Below, in pieces: positions 24,788-33,743 of a DNA stretch of 64,000 bases (positions are counted from its first letter, which is position 1; every line of letters begins with the position of its first letter). Source of the DNA: Sinosporangium album (lineage in GTDB: Bacteria; Actinomycetota; Actinomycetes; Streptosporangiales; Streptosporangiaceae); NCBI RefSeq assembly GCF_900100605.1, contig NZ_FNCN01000001.1, positions 345,828-409,827 on the forward strand. Reading direction: 5' to 3'. The notes under the pieces are model-generated. The model did not search any database. It had not been told where the DNA came from and was given only the letters and a program-made list of their open reading frames with translations. The position numbers were made by a program, and so were the translations under genes.

Positions 24788-25944
24788 CCAGCGAGCTGGA
24801 GACCCGCCTGCGTGGCGCTTTGAGGGCCGGAGCCGAGCTGTACGCCGAGAGCCCGCGCTCCTGGGGCGAGTTGGAGTCGCGGGTCCGTGCCGTACGGCGC
24901 CGCCGGGCGGTGCTCACCGCCGTCCCCGTGATCTCGGTGGCGGCCTCGGTGGGCGCCGTGGTCGGGCTGATCACGCTGCCGGACGACGGTGGGCGCGACG
25001 GTGGGGGTGTGGCCGCCGCTCCGCCGCCCGCAGCGGTGTCGGGGCCTCTCACGACCCTGCGAGAACAGGTCGCGCTCAACCCTCCGGCCTGGGACTCCGT
25101 TGTCTTCCCCCACCCCGACGCCAAAGGGAAGAGCGTCCGCCTGTGGCTGAGCCGTACGCCGGGTGATCCCGGCCGCTACCGCCTGTGCGGGAGCCAGGGT
25201 GACGTGTACGCGGAGTGCAGCGTGCCGATCCCCCTACAGGATGCCGGCAAGCCCGCCCGGCGGACGGGCGACAACGCTCTCATTCTCCGCGCGGCGGACA
25301 GGACCATCAGGAATGAGGAGAAGGTCGCCTGGGGCATCGCGGAGGGGCGGGTGACCTCGCTCAACGTGTTCACCACGGCCGGGCAGAAGATCGTCGGCGC
25401 GCTGAAGTTCGACGCGAAGTCCGGGCAGACCCTGTGGGTGGTGCGGATGCCGCTCACGGTGCGTGGCACCACGTATGTCTTCGCCGACGTGACGAAGCGG
25501 GAGGTGGCCCGTTTCACTGTGGACGAAGGGGAGTTCTGCCCCTTGGGGCAGGCGCCGATCAGCGCGGGGGTCTCTCTCGCGGGAGGCGACACGCTCTACT
25601 ACAGAGGCCGCTCGTGTGCGGAGTTGCGCCGGAAGGGGGCCGTGGCGGCGGCCTATTCGTGGGGATCTCTCCGCGAGCCGCTCACGGCCGCTCTCAAGCG
25701 CCCGCACGTGATGCGGGTCGGTGAGGGGACGGCCTGGTACGGCGTGACGTCGATGCCCGCCGCCCGGATCGGACTCATCAGCGGGGCCCGCAAAAGCAAG
25801 ACGGTGCGTACGGTCGACGACCCGTGGGGGGAGAAGCTGAAGATCTTCTCCGGGCATCTCCCCCCGGGATTCACGATGCGCCCAGGCGTCATCGTCGCCG
25901 GCTACAACGAGAGCGGCCGCGAGATCTGGAGAACCACCCTTTAG
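24784..25944 (+). CDS. Single-pass membrane protein coupled to the ECF sigma factor
   Basis: 386 residues from GTG 24784. A cytosolic N-terminal helix region (about 1-42) contains LRAGAELYAESPRSWGELESRVRAVRRRR and is followed by one transmembrane helix (about 43-65) and a roughly 300-residue external domain that is beta-rich. The zinc anti-sigma motif HxxxCxxC is absent. The N-terminal pattern resembles many actinobacterial proteins encoded after SigE-like sigma factors. A role as anti-sigma or envelope sensor is inferred from position only. Confidence 0.65.
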   Translation: MTSELETRLRGALRAGAELYAESPRSWGELESRVRAVRRRRAVLTAVPVISVAASVGAVVGLITLPDDGGRDGGGVAAAPPPAAVSGPLTTLREQVALNPPAWDSVVFPHPDAKGKSVRLWLSRTPGDPGRYRLCGSQGDVYAECSVPIPLQDAGKPARRTGDNALILRAADRTIRNEEKVAWGIAEGRVTSLNVFTTAGQKIVGALKFDAKSGQTLWVVRMPLTVRGTTYVFADVTKREVARFTVDEGEFCPLGQAPISAGVSLAGGDTLYYRGRSCAELRRKGAVAAAYSWGSLREPLTAALKRPHVMRVGEGTAWYGVTSMPAARIGLISGARKSKTVRTVDDPWGEKLKIFSGHLPPGFTMRPGVIVAGYNESGREIWRTTL

Positions 25945-25952
25945 CGGCGGCT

Positions 25953-27476
25953 CTACTCGATCCGGCCGAGGTCGCGGTAGCGCGCGAGGCGAGCCCTCAT
26001 CCGGTCGGCGGAGGGTGTGGCCATCAGGCCCGCGATCTCGTATTCCAGGGCCCTCGCCACCCGGCCGCAGAACTCCTCCGGTTCGTCGGCGGCGTCCGGC
26101 AGTTCGGGGATGACGCGGTCGACGATGCCGTCGCGTTCCAGGTCGGCCGACCGCACGCCCTGCGCTGCGGCCACCTGCGGCGCGAACTCGGTGCTGCGGT
26201 GCAGCAGCGCGGAGGCGCCCTCCGGCGGCAGCGGCGACAGCCAGGCGTGCTGGGCGCACAGCACGCGGTCGGCGGGCAGCAGGGCGAGAGCGGCCCCGCC
26301 GGCTCCCTCGCCGAGCAGCAGGCACACCGTGGGCGCCTCCAGCATGACGAGGTCGGACAGGGAGCGTGCGATCTCGGCGGCCAGACCGCCTTCCTCGGAC
26401 TCCTTGGACAGCGCCGCGCCCCCGGTGTCGATCACGCTGACCAGGGGCAGGTCGAGCTCCGCCGCCAGCCGTACGCCCCGGCGGGCCACCCGCAGCCCGG
26501 CGGGGCCGAGCGGTGCGACGGCGCGCTGGCCTCTGCGGTCCTGGCCGAGGACGACGGCGGGAGCCGTACCGAACCGGGCGAGGGCCAGCAGCAGTCCCGG
26601 GTCGTTCTCGCCGGTCCCGGTGCCGTTGAGCGGGGTGACGTCGGTCGCGGCGAGCTTGAGCAGGGCGCGCACGCCGGGGCGGTCGCTCCGGCGCGAACGC
26701 GTGATCGACTCCCATGCGTCGGCCGGTGCGGCCTCGGCCGGCCGCTCGGGTTCGCTGCGGGCGGCCCGGCGGGGCGCGCAGAGTACGGCGAGAGCCCGGA
26801 TGGCGATGTCCCGCAGGTCGCCCGCGGAGACGACGGCGTCGATGAGGCCGTGCTCGTAGAGGTTCTCGGCGCGCTGCACGCCTTCGGGGAACGGCTCGCC
26901 GTACAGCGCCTCGTACACCCTCGGGCCGAGGAACCCGACCAGCGCGCCGGGCTCGGCGGCCGTGAGGTGGGCGAGCGACCCCCACGAGGCGAACACGCCA
27001 CCGGTGGTGGGGTGGCGCAGGTAGACGACGTACGGCAGGCCGGCGGCGCGGTGCGCGGCCACCGCGGCGGTGATCTTCACCATCTGCACGAAGGCCAGGG
27101 CGCCCTCCTGCATGCGGGTGCCGCCGGAGGCGGGGGCCGCGAGAAGGGGCAGCCCTTCCTTTGTGGCACGTTCCACAGCCGTGACGAGCCGCTCCGCGGC
27201 GGCCACGCCGATGGACCCGGCGAGGAAGGAGAACTCGCACACCACGACGGCGACCCGGCGCCCGTCGAGCAGTCCCTCACCGGTCAGCACCGACTCGTCG
27301 TAGCCGCTGCGCTCCCGCACCGCCGCGAGCTCCCGCGCGTAGTCCGACCCCGGTTCGGCGGGGTCGACCGGCGTCTGGTCCCACGATTTCCACGAACCCG
27401 GGTCCAGCACCTCGTTGATCAGCGTCCGAGCGTCCGGACGGGGCCGGGTCACGGGTCCTTCCATGGCCTTGCGCAT
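25953..27476 (-). CDS. Fused beta/alpha acyl-CoA carboxyltransferase (accD-accA type)
   Basis: 507 residues from ATG 27476; ATG 27464 is possible. The N-terminal half is beta-like (SGGTRMQEGALAFVQMVK, PTTGGVFASWGSLAH), and the C-terminal half is alpha-like (VSVIDTGGAALSKESEEGG, LLLGEGAGGAALALLPADRVL). The zinc ribbon of classical AccD is absent. Both crotonase-like halves form the carboxyltransferase site that moves CO2 from biotin to acetyl-CoA. Biotin carboxylase is not in the window. It lies 4 bp downstream of a family III CoA transferase and may share its transcript. Confidence 0.83.
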   Translation of the reverse strand: MRKAMEGPVTRPRPDARTLINEVLDPGSWKSWDQTPVDPAEPGSDYARELAAVRERSGYDESVLTGEGLLDGRRVAVVVCEFSFLAGSIGVAAAERLVTAVERATKEGLPLLAAPASGGTRMQEGALAFVQMVKITAAVAAHRAAGLPYVVYLRHPTTGGVFASWGSLAHLTAAEPGALVGFLGPRVYEALYGEPFPEGVQRAENLYEHGLIDAVVSAGDLRDIAIRALAVLCAPRRAARSEPERPAEAAPADAWESITRSRRSDRPGVRALLKLAATDVTPLNGTGTGENDPGLLLALARFGTAPAVVLGQDRRGQRAVAPLGPAGLRVARRGVRLAAELDLPLVSVIDTGGAALSKESEEGGLAAEIARSLSDLVMLEAPTVCLLLGEGAGGAALALLPADRVLCAQHAWLSPLPPEGASALLHRSTEFAPQVAAAQGVRSADLERDGIVDRVIPELPDAADEPEEFCGRVARALEYEIAGLMATPSADRMRARLARYRDLGRIE

Positions 27477-27480
27477 TCCT

Positions 27481-28644
27481 CTACTCCGTGATCTCCAGGT
27501 CGTCCAGCCATGCCTGGACGACCTCGTTGTGCTCTCCGAGGGCCGGGGGCGGCAGGTGCTCCTTGGCCGGTTCGCCGTCGAAGCGGAGAGGGGGACCGGG
27601 CAGTTCGATGGGGCCGAGGACGGGGTGGTCGACGGTGACGATGAGGCCCTGGGAGCGGGTCTGGTCCCACTCGTAGACCTCGTCGATGGAGCGGATGGCG
27701 CCGGCGGGGACGCCGACCTCCCCGAGGGCGACGAGCCAGTGGCCGCGGTCGGCGGTGGCGAGGGTCTTCTCCATCTCGGCGATGAGCTCGTCGCGGTGGG
27801 CGAAACGCTGGGAGTTGGTGGCGTACTCGGGCCGGTCGGGGTCGATGCCGAGGAGGGCGGCGACCTTGCGCCACTGGCCGTCGTTGGCGACGGCGATCTG
27901 GATCATGCCGTCGGCGCAGTGGAACGCGCCATAGGGGGCGATGGAGGCGTGGTGGTTGCCGCCGGCCTTGGGCACCTTGCCGCCGACGGTCCAGGCGGTG
28001 CCGTGGTAGGAGTGGACGCCGGCGACGGAGGCGAGCAGGGAGGTGCGCACGACCTTGCCCGCCCCGGTGCGGGCGCGCTCGTAGAGGGCGGCGACGACGC
28101 CGTAGGCGCCGTGGATGCCGGCGAGGAGGTCGGCGATGGAGGCGCCGACGCGGTAGGGCTCCTCCGAGGACGGGCCGGTGAGGCTCATGAGCCCGGCCTC
28201 GCCCTGGGCGATCTGGTCGTATCCGGGCCTGCCGCCTTCGGGGCCGTCGTGTCCGAACCCGGTGATCGACAGGATGACGAGGGCCGGGTTGATCTCGTGG
28301 AGGCGCTCGACCGAGAAGCCGAGCCGGTCGAGGACGCCGGTGCGGAAGTTCTCGATGAGGATGTCGCTGTGCCGTACGAGACGTTCGATGAGGGCTTTGC
28401 CCTCGTCGGACTTGAGGTCGACGGTGATGGACTGCTTGTTGCGGTTCGCCGCCAGGTAGTAGGTGGAGATGTCCTGGTCGGGGCCGACGAAGGGCGGACC
28501 CCAGCCGCGCGACTCGTCACCGCCCTGGGGGTGTTCGACCTTGACCACCTTCGCGCCCAGGTCGCCGAGCATCTGCGCCGCGTGCGGCCCGGCGAGAGCG
28601 CGGGAAAGGTCGAGTACGACGATGTCACTGAGGGGTCCCTGCAC
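27481..28644 (-). CDS. Family III CoA transferase (CaiB/BaiF type)
   Basis: 387 residues from GTG 28644, preferred because GGAGG lies 6-7 nt upstream. Hallmarks: VVLDLSRALAGPHAAQMLGDLGAKVVKVEHPQ, NRNKQSITVDLKSDEGK, ENFRTGVLDRLGFS, LVILSITGFGHDGP and the catalytic Asp region YDQIAQGEAGLMSLTG. These enzymes move CoA between carboxylic acids via an aspartyl-CoA intermediate. It is followed immediately by the carboxyltransferase gene, suggesting joint work on a short-chain acyl-CoA; the substrate is unknown. Confidence 0.88.
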   Translation of the reverse strand: MQGPLSDIVVLDLSRALAGPHAAQMLGDLGAKVVKVEHPQGGDESRGWGPPFVGPDQDISTYYLAANRNKQSITVDLKSDEGKALIERLVRHSDILIENFRTGVLDRLGFSVERLHEINPALVILSITGFGHDGPEGGRPGYDQIAQGEAGLMSLTGPSSEEPYRVGASIADLLAGIHGAYGVVAALYERARTGAGKVVRTSLLASVAGVHSYHGTAWTVGGKVPKAGGNHHASIAPYGAFHCADGMIQIAVANDGQWRKVAALLGIDPDRPEYATNSQRFAHRDELIAEMEKTLATADRGHWLVALGEVGVPAGAIRSIDEVYEWDQTRSQGLIVTVDHPVLGPIELPGPPLRFDGEPAKEHLPPPALGEHNEVVQAWLDDLEITE

Positions 28645-28842
28645 TCTTGTCCTCCAGTAGTGCGTCACCTGATCCCTTCCGCCCACCTGCCGGGCGGAAG
28701 AGAGTGCTCATGGCCCAGATTGCCAGGTCCATCCTGGCCCTATTCGGCCAGGTACCCCGGTTGCGGCGACTGTGAGAGCCGTCACGGCATGCCACCGGGT
28801 AGGATCTTCCCGCTGCCCGCCATGAACCCGTCGGCGGGGGTG

Positions 28843-28962
28843 GACGGCGGGTGAGGATCTCACTGGTGGCCTTGTCCACGGTGGCCTCGTCCACGGTGGC
28901 CTCGTCCATCGCAACGACGTTCGTGAAGGTGCCGTGTGTGTCGATGCCGAACCGGAAACTGC
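28843..28962 (-). pseudogene. Hydantoinase/oxoprolinase N-terminal remnant
   Basis: The minus-strand frame reads FRFGIDTHGTFTNVVAMDEATV, matching the ATP-binding start of hydantoinase A / 5-oxoprolinase (GxDxGGTFTDxVxxDE). It then runs through a repeated DEATVDKAT and loses similarity. The rest of the roughly 700-residue enzyme is gone. The repeated part corresponds to the 15-bp tandem array at 28865-28909. Confidence 0.6.
28865..28909. repeat. 15-bp tandem repeat, 3 units
   Basis: GGTGGCCTYGTCCAY repeated at 28865, 28880 and 28895, inside the hydantoinase remnant. Confidence 0.9.
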
Positions 28963-28975
28963 GCAGGTCTCCGTG

Positions 28976-29020
28976 TCCACCCGGTCGGCGTCCACCCGGT
29001 CGGCGTCCACCCGGTCGGCG
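28976..29020. repeat. 15-bp tandem repeat, 3 units
   Basis: Three exact copies of TCCACCCGGTCGGCG upstream of the hydantoinase remnant. Confidence 0.95.
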
Positions 29021-29082
29021 CGGCCACGGCATTCGGCATACGTGCCGAAGGTTCGTCTACTTTTTGGTGTTCATCGCCGCGT

Positions 29083-29140
29083 GCCGCCCGCCCCTGATCC
29101 GGGGCGGGCGGCAGGCGGTGCGGGCGGCCCTTGGGCCGCC
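29083..29140. terminator. Two consecutive terminator hairpins
   Basis: GCCGCCCGCCCC-N6-GGGGCGGGCGGC (29083-29112, perfect 12-bp arms) and GGCGGCCC-TT-GGGCCGCC (29123-29140). They lie directly downstream of the minus-strand gene that ends at 29143. Confidence 0.8.
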
Positions 29141-29142
29141 GC

Positions 29143-29529
29143 TCACTTCGTGCCGCGTCCCCGGTCCATCGTGGCCTTGATCACCTCGTCGGCGTCGTGC
29201 GAGTGGATCTTGGCGGCGAGGCGCATCGCGGTCTCGGTCGTACGGCGGAGCTCCGCCTCCACCCGGTCCTTGCCGGACTGGCCGACCTGGACGCCGAAGT
29301 AGGCTCCGATGGTCGTGCCGACGACACCGACGAGCCCGGCGAACGCCGTCTCCGGCGCGCCGCTCTTGAACACCACGACCACGAAGCCGAGGAGTACCAC
29401 GATCAGCCCCGCACAGACCACAAGGAAGCCGTAACGCCAGCGAGCGGCATCGGCTTTGACCGCCGCGACTTCGTCATCGGTCATCATGGCCGCGAGTGCG
29501 GGGGGCATCTCGTGGGCCTGTGTGGTCAT
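29143..29529 (-). CDS. Small two-helix membrane protein
   Basis: 128 residues from ATG 29529. A charged N-terminus (MMTDDEVAAVKADAARWR) precedes two helices (GFLVVCAGLIVVLLGFVVVVF and AFAGLVGVVGTTIGAYFGVQVG). A soluble tail with KDRVEAELRRTTETAMRLAAKIH probably forms a coiled-coil. No family is recognised with confidence. It ends 3 bp before a double terminator and appears monocistronic. Confidence 0.65.
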   Translation of the reverse strand: MTTQAHEMPPALAAMMTDDEVAAVKADAARWRYGFLVVCAGLIVVLLGFVVVVFKSGAPETAFAGLVGVVGTTIGAYFGVQVGQSGKDRVEAELRRTTETAMRLAAKIHSHDADEVIKATMDRGRGTK

Positions 29530-29701
29530 ACTTCGTTCTCCAACCGATTGAACAGATCAGGCAATATCACCTTAAGCTCTCTACCCTAAGCCCCCTGCGG
29601 CGTCGCACGGCCGAACTCTGCGCAGCGCGGCGTGGCGTGATCCGGCATGACGGAGGCATGGCGGAAACATGGCGGAGGCATGGCCTGATCTGGTCGCGGC
29701 G

Positions 29702-30952
29702 CTATGTACCGCGCGGGTGGCTCTCCTTCAGCAGGAGCGCGGCCACAAAGCCCACCAGCAGCAGGGCCGGAATGATCCACAGGGCCCCCTGGAAGTCCGC
29801 CAGGCCGGGAGAATCCCCGAGAAGCCGGCCGGGCAGCGCCGTGAAAAGGCCGCCGATCAGGAAGCAGACGCCGTTGACGACGGCGGAGGCGGTGCCGACG
29901 AGCGAATGGGGCACCGACTCCCCCGCGACGGTGAAGCCGAGCATCAGCGCGCCCGCGCACAAGCCCATCGCGAGCATGAACACCAGGGACAGGCCGCCCG
30001 ACCCGGCCGGCAGGTAGATCACACCCAGTACGGCCACCGCCTGCAGCAGCACCCCCGCCGCGATGGGCGGCTTCCGGGCGCGGAGCCGCTCCGACAGCAG
30101 CGTGAGCAGCGGCGACCCCGCGGCCAGCCCAAGCCAGGCGGCGGCGTTGAGCCAGGCGGCGGCCTCCGCGCCCTCGCCGCGGGCCTCCATGAGGCGCGGC
30201 CCCCACAGGCCCCCCATGGCCAGCATCGTGCCGAACGAGACGCCCGAGACCAGCGCGGCGAGCGGCACCTGCCGGTTGGCGAGGCAGCGGCCCAGGTCGC
30301 GCAGGATGTGGGTGAGCAGCGGTGCCGTACCGGACGCGGAGGGCACCGAGTCGGCCGGGTTGCGCACGAACACCGCGAACAGCGCGGTCAGCAGCACACC
30401 GAACGCGCCGAAGCCGACGAGCAGGTGCTGCCAGCTCATGTGCTCCAGCGCGGACGACAGGGAGGGCTGGGCGACGGCCGAGCCGAGCGACGCCAGCGAC
30501 TGGACCAGGCCGAACATCAGGCCGAACCTCGCCGGCCCGAACCAGTGGCGCCCGAGGTAGCCCGCGCCGACGAAGCCGAAGGACGCGCCGGCGGCGAGCA
30601 CCAGTTGGGCGAGGATGAGCGTGCCCATGGAGGAGGTGGCGGAGTACAGGAACGCTCCACAGGTGACGAGCGCCACGGCGACCGTCATCAGCGGGCGCGA
30701 GCCGAACCGGTCCAGCAGGGAACCCGAGAAGAACTGGCAGAGGGCGAACGCCCACGTGTAGATCGACGCGGCCAGCCCCACTTCGGCCACCGAAAGGCCG
30801 GCGGTGGCCTGGATCTGCGGCGACACGATGCCGTAGCCGGTCAGGATGGAGAACTGCCAGACCACCAGGAGGGCGGCTAAGGTCCAGACGGTCCACGCCT
30901 CGGCGCCGCCGATCGTGCGGTGGTCGAAGACGCGCCGGTGCACATTCGTCAT
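29702..30952 (-). CDS. MFS transporter (OFA / oxalate-formate antiporter-like)
   Basis: 416 residues from ATG 30952, with AGGAAGG 5-6 nt upstream. Twelve transmembrane helices are visible. FSILTGYGIVSPQIQATAGLSVAEVGLAASIYTWAF, SGSLLDRFGSRPLM (motif A) and GYLGRHWFGPARFGLMFG fit the MFS branch that includes oxalate/formate and nitrate-type antiporters. The substrate is not identifiable. No partner gene overlaps it. Confidence 0.82.
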   Translation of the reverse strand: MTNVHRRVFDHRTIGGAEAWTVWTLAALLVVWQFSILTGYGIVSPQIQATAGLSVAEVGLAASIYTWAFALCQFFSGSLLDRFGSRPLMTVAVALVTCGAFLYSATSSMGTLILAQLVLAAGASFGFVGAGYLGRHWFGPARFGLMFGLVQSLASLGSAVAQPSLSSALEHMSWQHLLVGFGAFGVLLTALFAVFVRNPADSVPSASGTAPLLTHILRDLGRCLANRQVPLAALVSGVSFGTMLAMGGLWGPRLMEARGEGAEAAAWLNAAAWLGLAAGSPLLTLLSERLRARKPPIAAGVLLQAVAVLGVIYLPAGSGGLSLVFMLAMGLCAGALMLGFTVAGESVPHSLVGTASAVVNGVCFLIGGLFTALPGRLLGDSPGLADFQGALWIIPALLLVGFVAALLLKESHPRGT

Positions 30953-31056
30953 GCGCACCTTCCTACCGCCCGGCGATCGGCGCGGGCTCTCGGGGGTGGT
31001 CACGTTCAGGGGGACACCCAGGCAAACCCCGCCGTACGGCGGAGCCAGGCAGGCGT

Positions 31057-31088
31057 GAGGGCTCCACCCGGACGCGGGTGGAGCCCTC
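31057..31088 (-). terminator. Terminator of the 31112-32020 gene
   Basis: Perfect 14-bp arms GAGGGCTCCACCCG / CGGGTGGAGCCCTC with a GACG loop, 24 bp beyond the stop. Confidence 0.8.
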
Positions 31089-31111
31089 CAAGGCCGTGAC
31101 CTCCGCCGGGC

Positions 31112-32020
31112 TCAGTGGCCCATCGCCGGCCTGGCCTCCACCGTCCGCGTGGCGAACGGCAGGTGCTCACGGATCAGCAGTCCGCTCGCCACCAGCGTCC
31201 ACAGACCGACCAGGATCATGGGCAGCCAGCCCACGAGGAAACTACGGGGCGCCAGGACGCCGCCCGTGATCCCCAGCGCCAACGCCGAGAGGAAGGCGAT
31301 GATCGCGACGATGATGGCGAACCAGGCCATCCACTGCGGGAGCACAGCCGTGCGTATGATCGCCCCCGCTATCGCGGCGAACAGCAGGGCCCACGCGATG
31401 CCGGACAGCAACCCCATGAGCGTCACCCCCGTGTACGGCACCGCCGCGAGAGGCAGCAGCCCCCGGTTGACGGAGAACACATAGGCCGTTCCGGCATAGA
31501 CGGCGGCGCCGACGAACCCGAGCGTCACCACAACCACGAAACCGGCCAGCACCAGCGCCGGCAGATCGCTGAACCCGTAGCGACGGACACTCGCGGCACG
31601 AGCGTGTTCCCCCCGGACCCCCTCAGGCCGCCCTCCTGCCGCAGGATGCGTCCCGGGCCCGTGAACCCCTTCCCCGGGATACGTCCCGGGAGCGTGGCCC
31701 CCTGCCGCGGGGGTGCCCGGCGGCCGGGTCTCCTCCGCACGCGCACCGGCCATGTCGGTCAGGTCCGCGTGCCGGGCCTCCCCGCGGCGGAACGCCGCAG
31801 CCAGGGCGACACCGAACCACAGGAACAGCGCCGCCGCGATCGTCGTGAGCAGCGCGGCCCACAGCATGTGCCCCCGATGCTGGCCGACATAGCCGCCGAT
31901 CAGTCCGGCGTGTTCGGTGATGCCTGGCGCATTCCACGCCACGATTCGGGCGATGATCGCGACGATCAACGCGAGAATCCCCGCTATCCCTCCCCAGCGA
32001 AGCTCGTGGCCCTCTTTCAT
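31112..32020 (-). CDS. Polytopic membrane protein with repetitive loop
   Basis: 302 residues from ATG 32020, which has a near-perfect AAGGAGGTGA site 8 nt upstream; this is the strongest ribosome-binding site in the window. Six or seven helices are visible, the first being IAGILALIVAIIARIVAW. A low-complexity Gly/Pro loop (about 105-140: TPAAGGHAPGTYPGEGVHG) separates helices 2 and 3. The family is not recognised. The strong start and isolated hairpin terminator suggest high, independent expression. Confidence 0.65.
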   Translation of the reverse strand: MKEGHELRWGGIAGILALIVAIIARIVAWNAPGITEHAGLIGGYVGQHRGHMLWAALLTTIAAALFLWFGVALAAAFRRGEARHADLTDMAGARAEETRPPGTPAAGGHAPGTYPGEGVHGPGTHPAAGGRPEGVRGEHARAASVRRYGFSDLPALVLAGFVVVVTLGFVGAAVYAGTAYVFSVNRGLLPLAAVPYTGVTLMGLLSGIAWALLFAAIAGAIIRTAVLPQWMAWFAIIVAIIAFLSALALGITGGVLAPRSFLVGWLPMILVGLWTLVASGLLIREHLPFATRTVEARPAMGH

Positions 32021-32399
32021 AGCCTTCACCTCCTTCTTTCATCATTCGCCGCTCAGGAGGGGCTGACCAGGGGTGATAACCCGAACCACACTCGTCCAAG
32101 GAGCGTTCACGAAGAGACGTTGACCAGTCCAGGTGGGGCTCTTTACCCACGGCCGCGTCGCGTGGCCCGCTCACGTCCCGGCATGACGAGACCGCCGCCA
32201 CCGGCAGACCATCGCCGACTCACCACCGGCGACCTGGACAACAACAGCCCCCTGCGTCGCTGCCGAGACCAGGGATCTGCGTTCCACCGGGGCAGGCCGG
32301 CCGGGCGGCCTCGCCGATCCGCCTCCTTGATCAGTCCGCCCTCCGCCGGTCGGCGCAGATATACGCAGACGGCGGTCTGGCTTGGGGAGAGATAAGAAG
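32021..32399. other. Intergenic stretch, no gene supported
   Basis: Between two minus-strand membrane genes. It must hold the promoter of the 31112-32020 gene; no strong hairpin or protein is visible. Open frames here are Arg-rich and lack coding character. Confidence 0.5.
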
Positions 32400-33608
32400 T
32401 CACCTTTTGGCGACCTGCTCCGGCGATTGCGTATTGGACAATTCCACTGCACGATCGGGAAGGCGGAGTGCCATGACGACGGGAACGATGAAAACAAGGA
32501 CGAGTGAGAAGAAGGTGGTCCGCAGACCACTCGCATCGGCCAGCCACCCGAACAGGGGAGAGCACAGGCCGCCGGCGGCCATGGCCAGCCCCAGGGTGAG
32601 TCCGCTGGCGGTCCCTATGCGGGTGGGCAGGTAATCCTGCGCCAGCGTGACCTGTGCGGCGAACGGGAGGAACATCGCGGTCCCGAACAGCACGGCACTG
32701 ACGACGAGGACCCAGAACGTCGGGGCCCAGGCGATGCCCAGCAGCGCCGGGAGCGCCGCCAGATAGCCGACCCGCACCGCGGCCATCCGGCCGTACCGGT
32801 CGCCGATCCAGCCGCCCAGTAGGGTGCCGGCGGCGCCGGCGGCGGTGTAGGCGGTGAGGACGGCCGCCCCGGCCGCCGGCGACTGGCCCAGATCTCCTTG
32901 CGCGAAGAGCGAGACCATCGACGTGACCGCGACGAACGGGATGGACCATCCGATGATCACGAAGACCAGGCGGGTGAACGAACGCCAGTCGTCGGTACGG
33001 CCCGCGCCGCCCTCCGCGGACCCCCGCCCGCCGATGACCGGCGGGCGGGCCTCCACGTAGCCCCGCCACCGCATCCACGGCCCTTTGAGCATCCACAGGG
33101 CCGCCATCACCAGGGCGGGAACCGCCAGCAGGTAGCTGCCGTCGAAACCCACCGACCCGATCACCAGCGTGACCAGGGCCGGCGCGACCGAGCCGCCGAT
33201 CGTCCCGCCGACCGAGAAGACGCTCATGGCCTTCTGCGAGGATCCGCCCGCGGCCCGGGCCTGGCTGGTCGCGGGCGGGTGATAGGCGGCGATCCCGATC
33301 CCCGCCAGCGCGAGGTACAGCCACGTGAGCAGGTAGCTGGAGGACAGGCCGGCGGCCACCACCCCCAGCGCGGCGGTCACGAAGCCCGCCGGAACCAGCC
33401 AGGTCCGGGGTTTGCGGTCGGAGAGGACACCGAACAGCGGCTGGAACAGGCTGGAGAGGCCGCTGGCCGCGAACGCCAGGCCTGAGACCGCGGCGTAGCT
33501 GTAGTGCCGCTCGGCCATCAGGAACGGCAGCATCGCCGGGATCGCACCTTGGTACAGGTCGTTGACCACGTGCGTGCCCGCCAGAAAGCCGAGCTGTCCT
33601 TTTTTCAT
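32400..33608 (-). CDS. MFS transporter, fosmidomycin-resistance (Fsr)-like
   Basis: 402 residues from ATG 33608. Twelve helices; FLAGTHVVNDLYQGAIPAMLPFLMAERHYSYAAVSGL is typical of the Fsr-like MFS branch, as are SSLFQPLFGVLSDRK and GIGIAAYHPPATSQARA. Members export antibiotics or small metabolites. A long central loop (ARPPVIGGRGSAEGG) separates the two halves. It begins 135 bp beyond the leuA stop and is transcribed in the same direction, but a separate promoter is likely. Confidence 0.82.
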   Translation of the reverse strand: MKKGQLGFLAGTHVVNDLYQGAIPAMLPFLMAERHYSYAAVSGLAFAASGLSSLFQPLFGVLSDRKPRTWLVPAGFVTAALGVVAAGLSSSYLLTWLYLALAGIGIAAYHPPATSQARAAGGSSQKAMSVFSVGGTIGGSVAPALVTLVIGSVGFDGSYLLAVPALVMAALWMLKGPWMRWRGYVEARPPVIGGRGSAEGGAGRTDDWRSFTRLVFVIIGWSIPFVAVTSMVSLFAQGDLGQSPAAGAAVLTAYTAAGAAGTLLGGWIGDRYGRMAAVRVGYLAALPALLGIAWAPTFWVLVVSAVLFGTAMFLPFAAQVTLAQDYLPTRIGTASGLTLGLAMAAGGLCSPLFGWLADASGLRTTFFSLVLVFIVPVVMALRLPDRAVELSNTQSPEQVAKR

Positions 33609-33743
33609 GAAACGCCTGTTCCGTTCTCCGTGCTATGCGGATCAGGACCCCTCAGCTACTACTCGGGTGCTCAGGTCCTCTGAGGAGTCAGTTGAAGTGC
33701 GGGCCGTGAGACCGTAGGCCGTACTAGGTGCGGGAAGGCCGGG

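Noticed and set aside
27415..28854. Long plus-strand Gly/Asp/Val-rich open frame
   Set aside because: Antisense shadow of the carboxyltransferase start and CoA transferase; no domain or ribosome-binding site.
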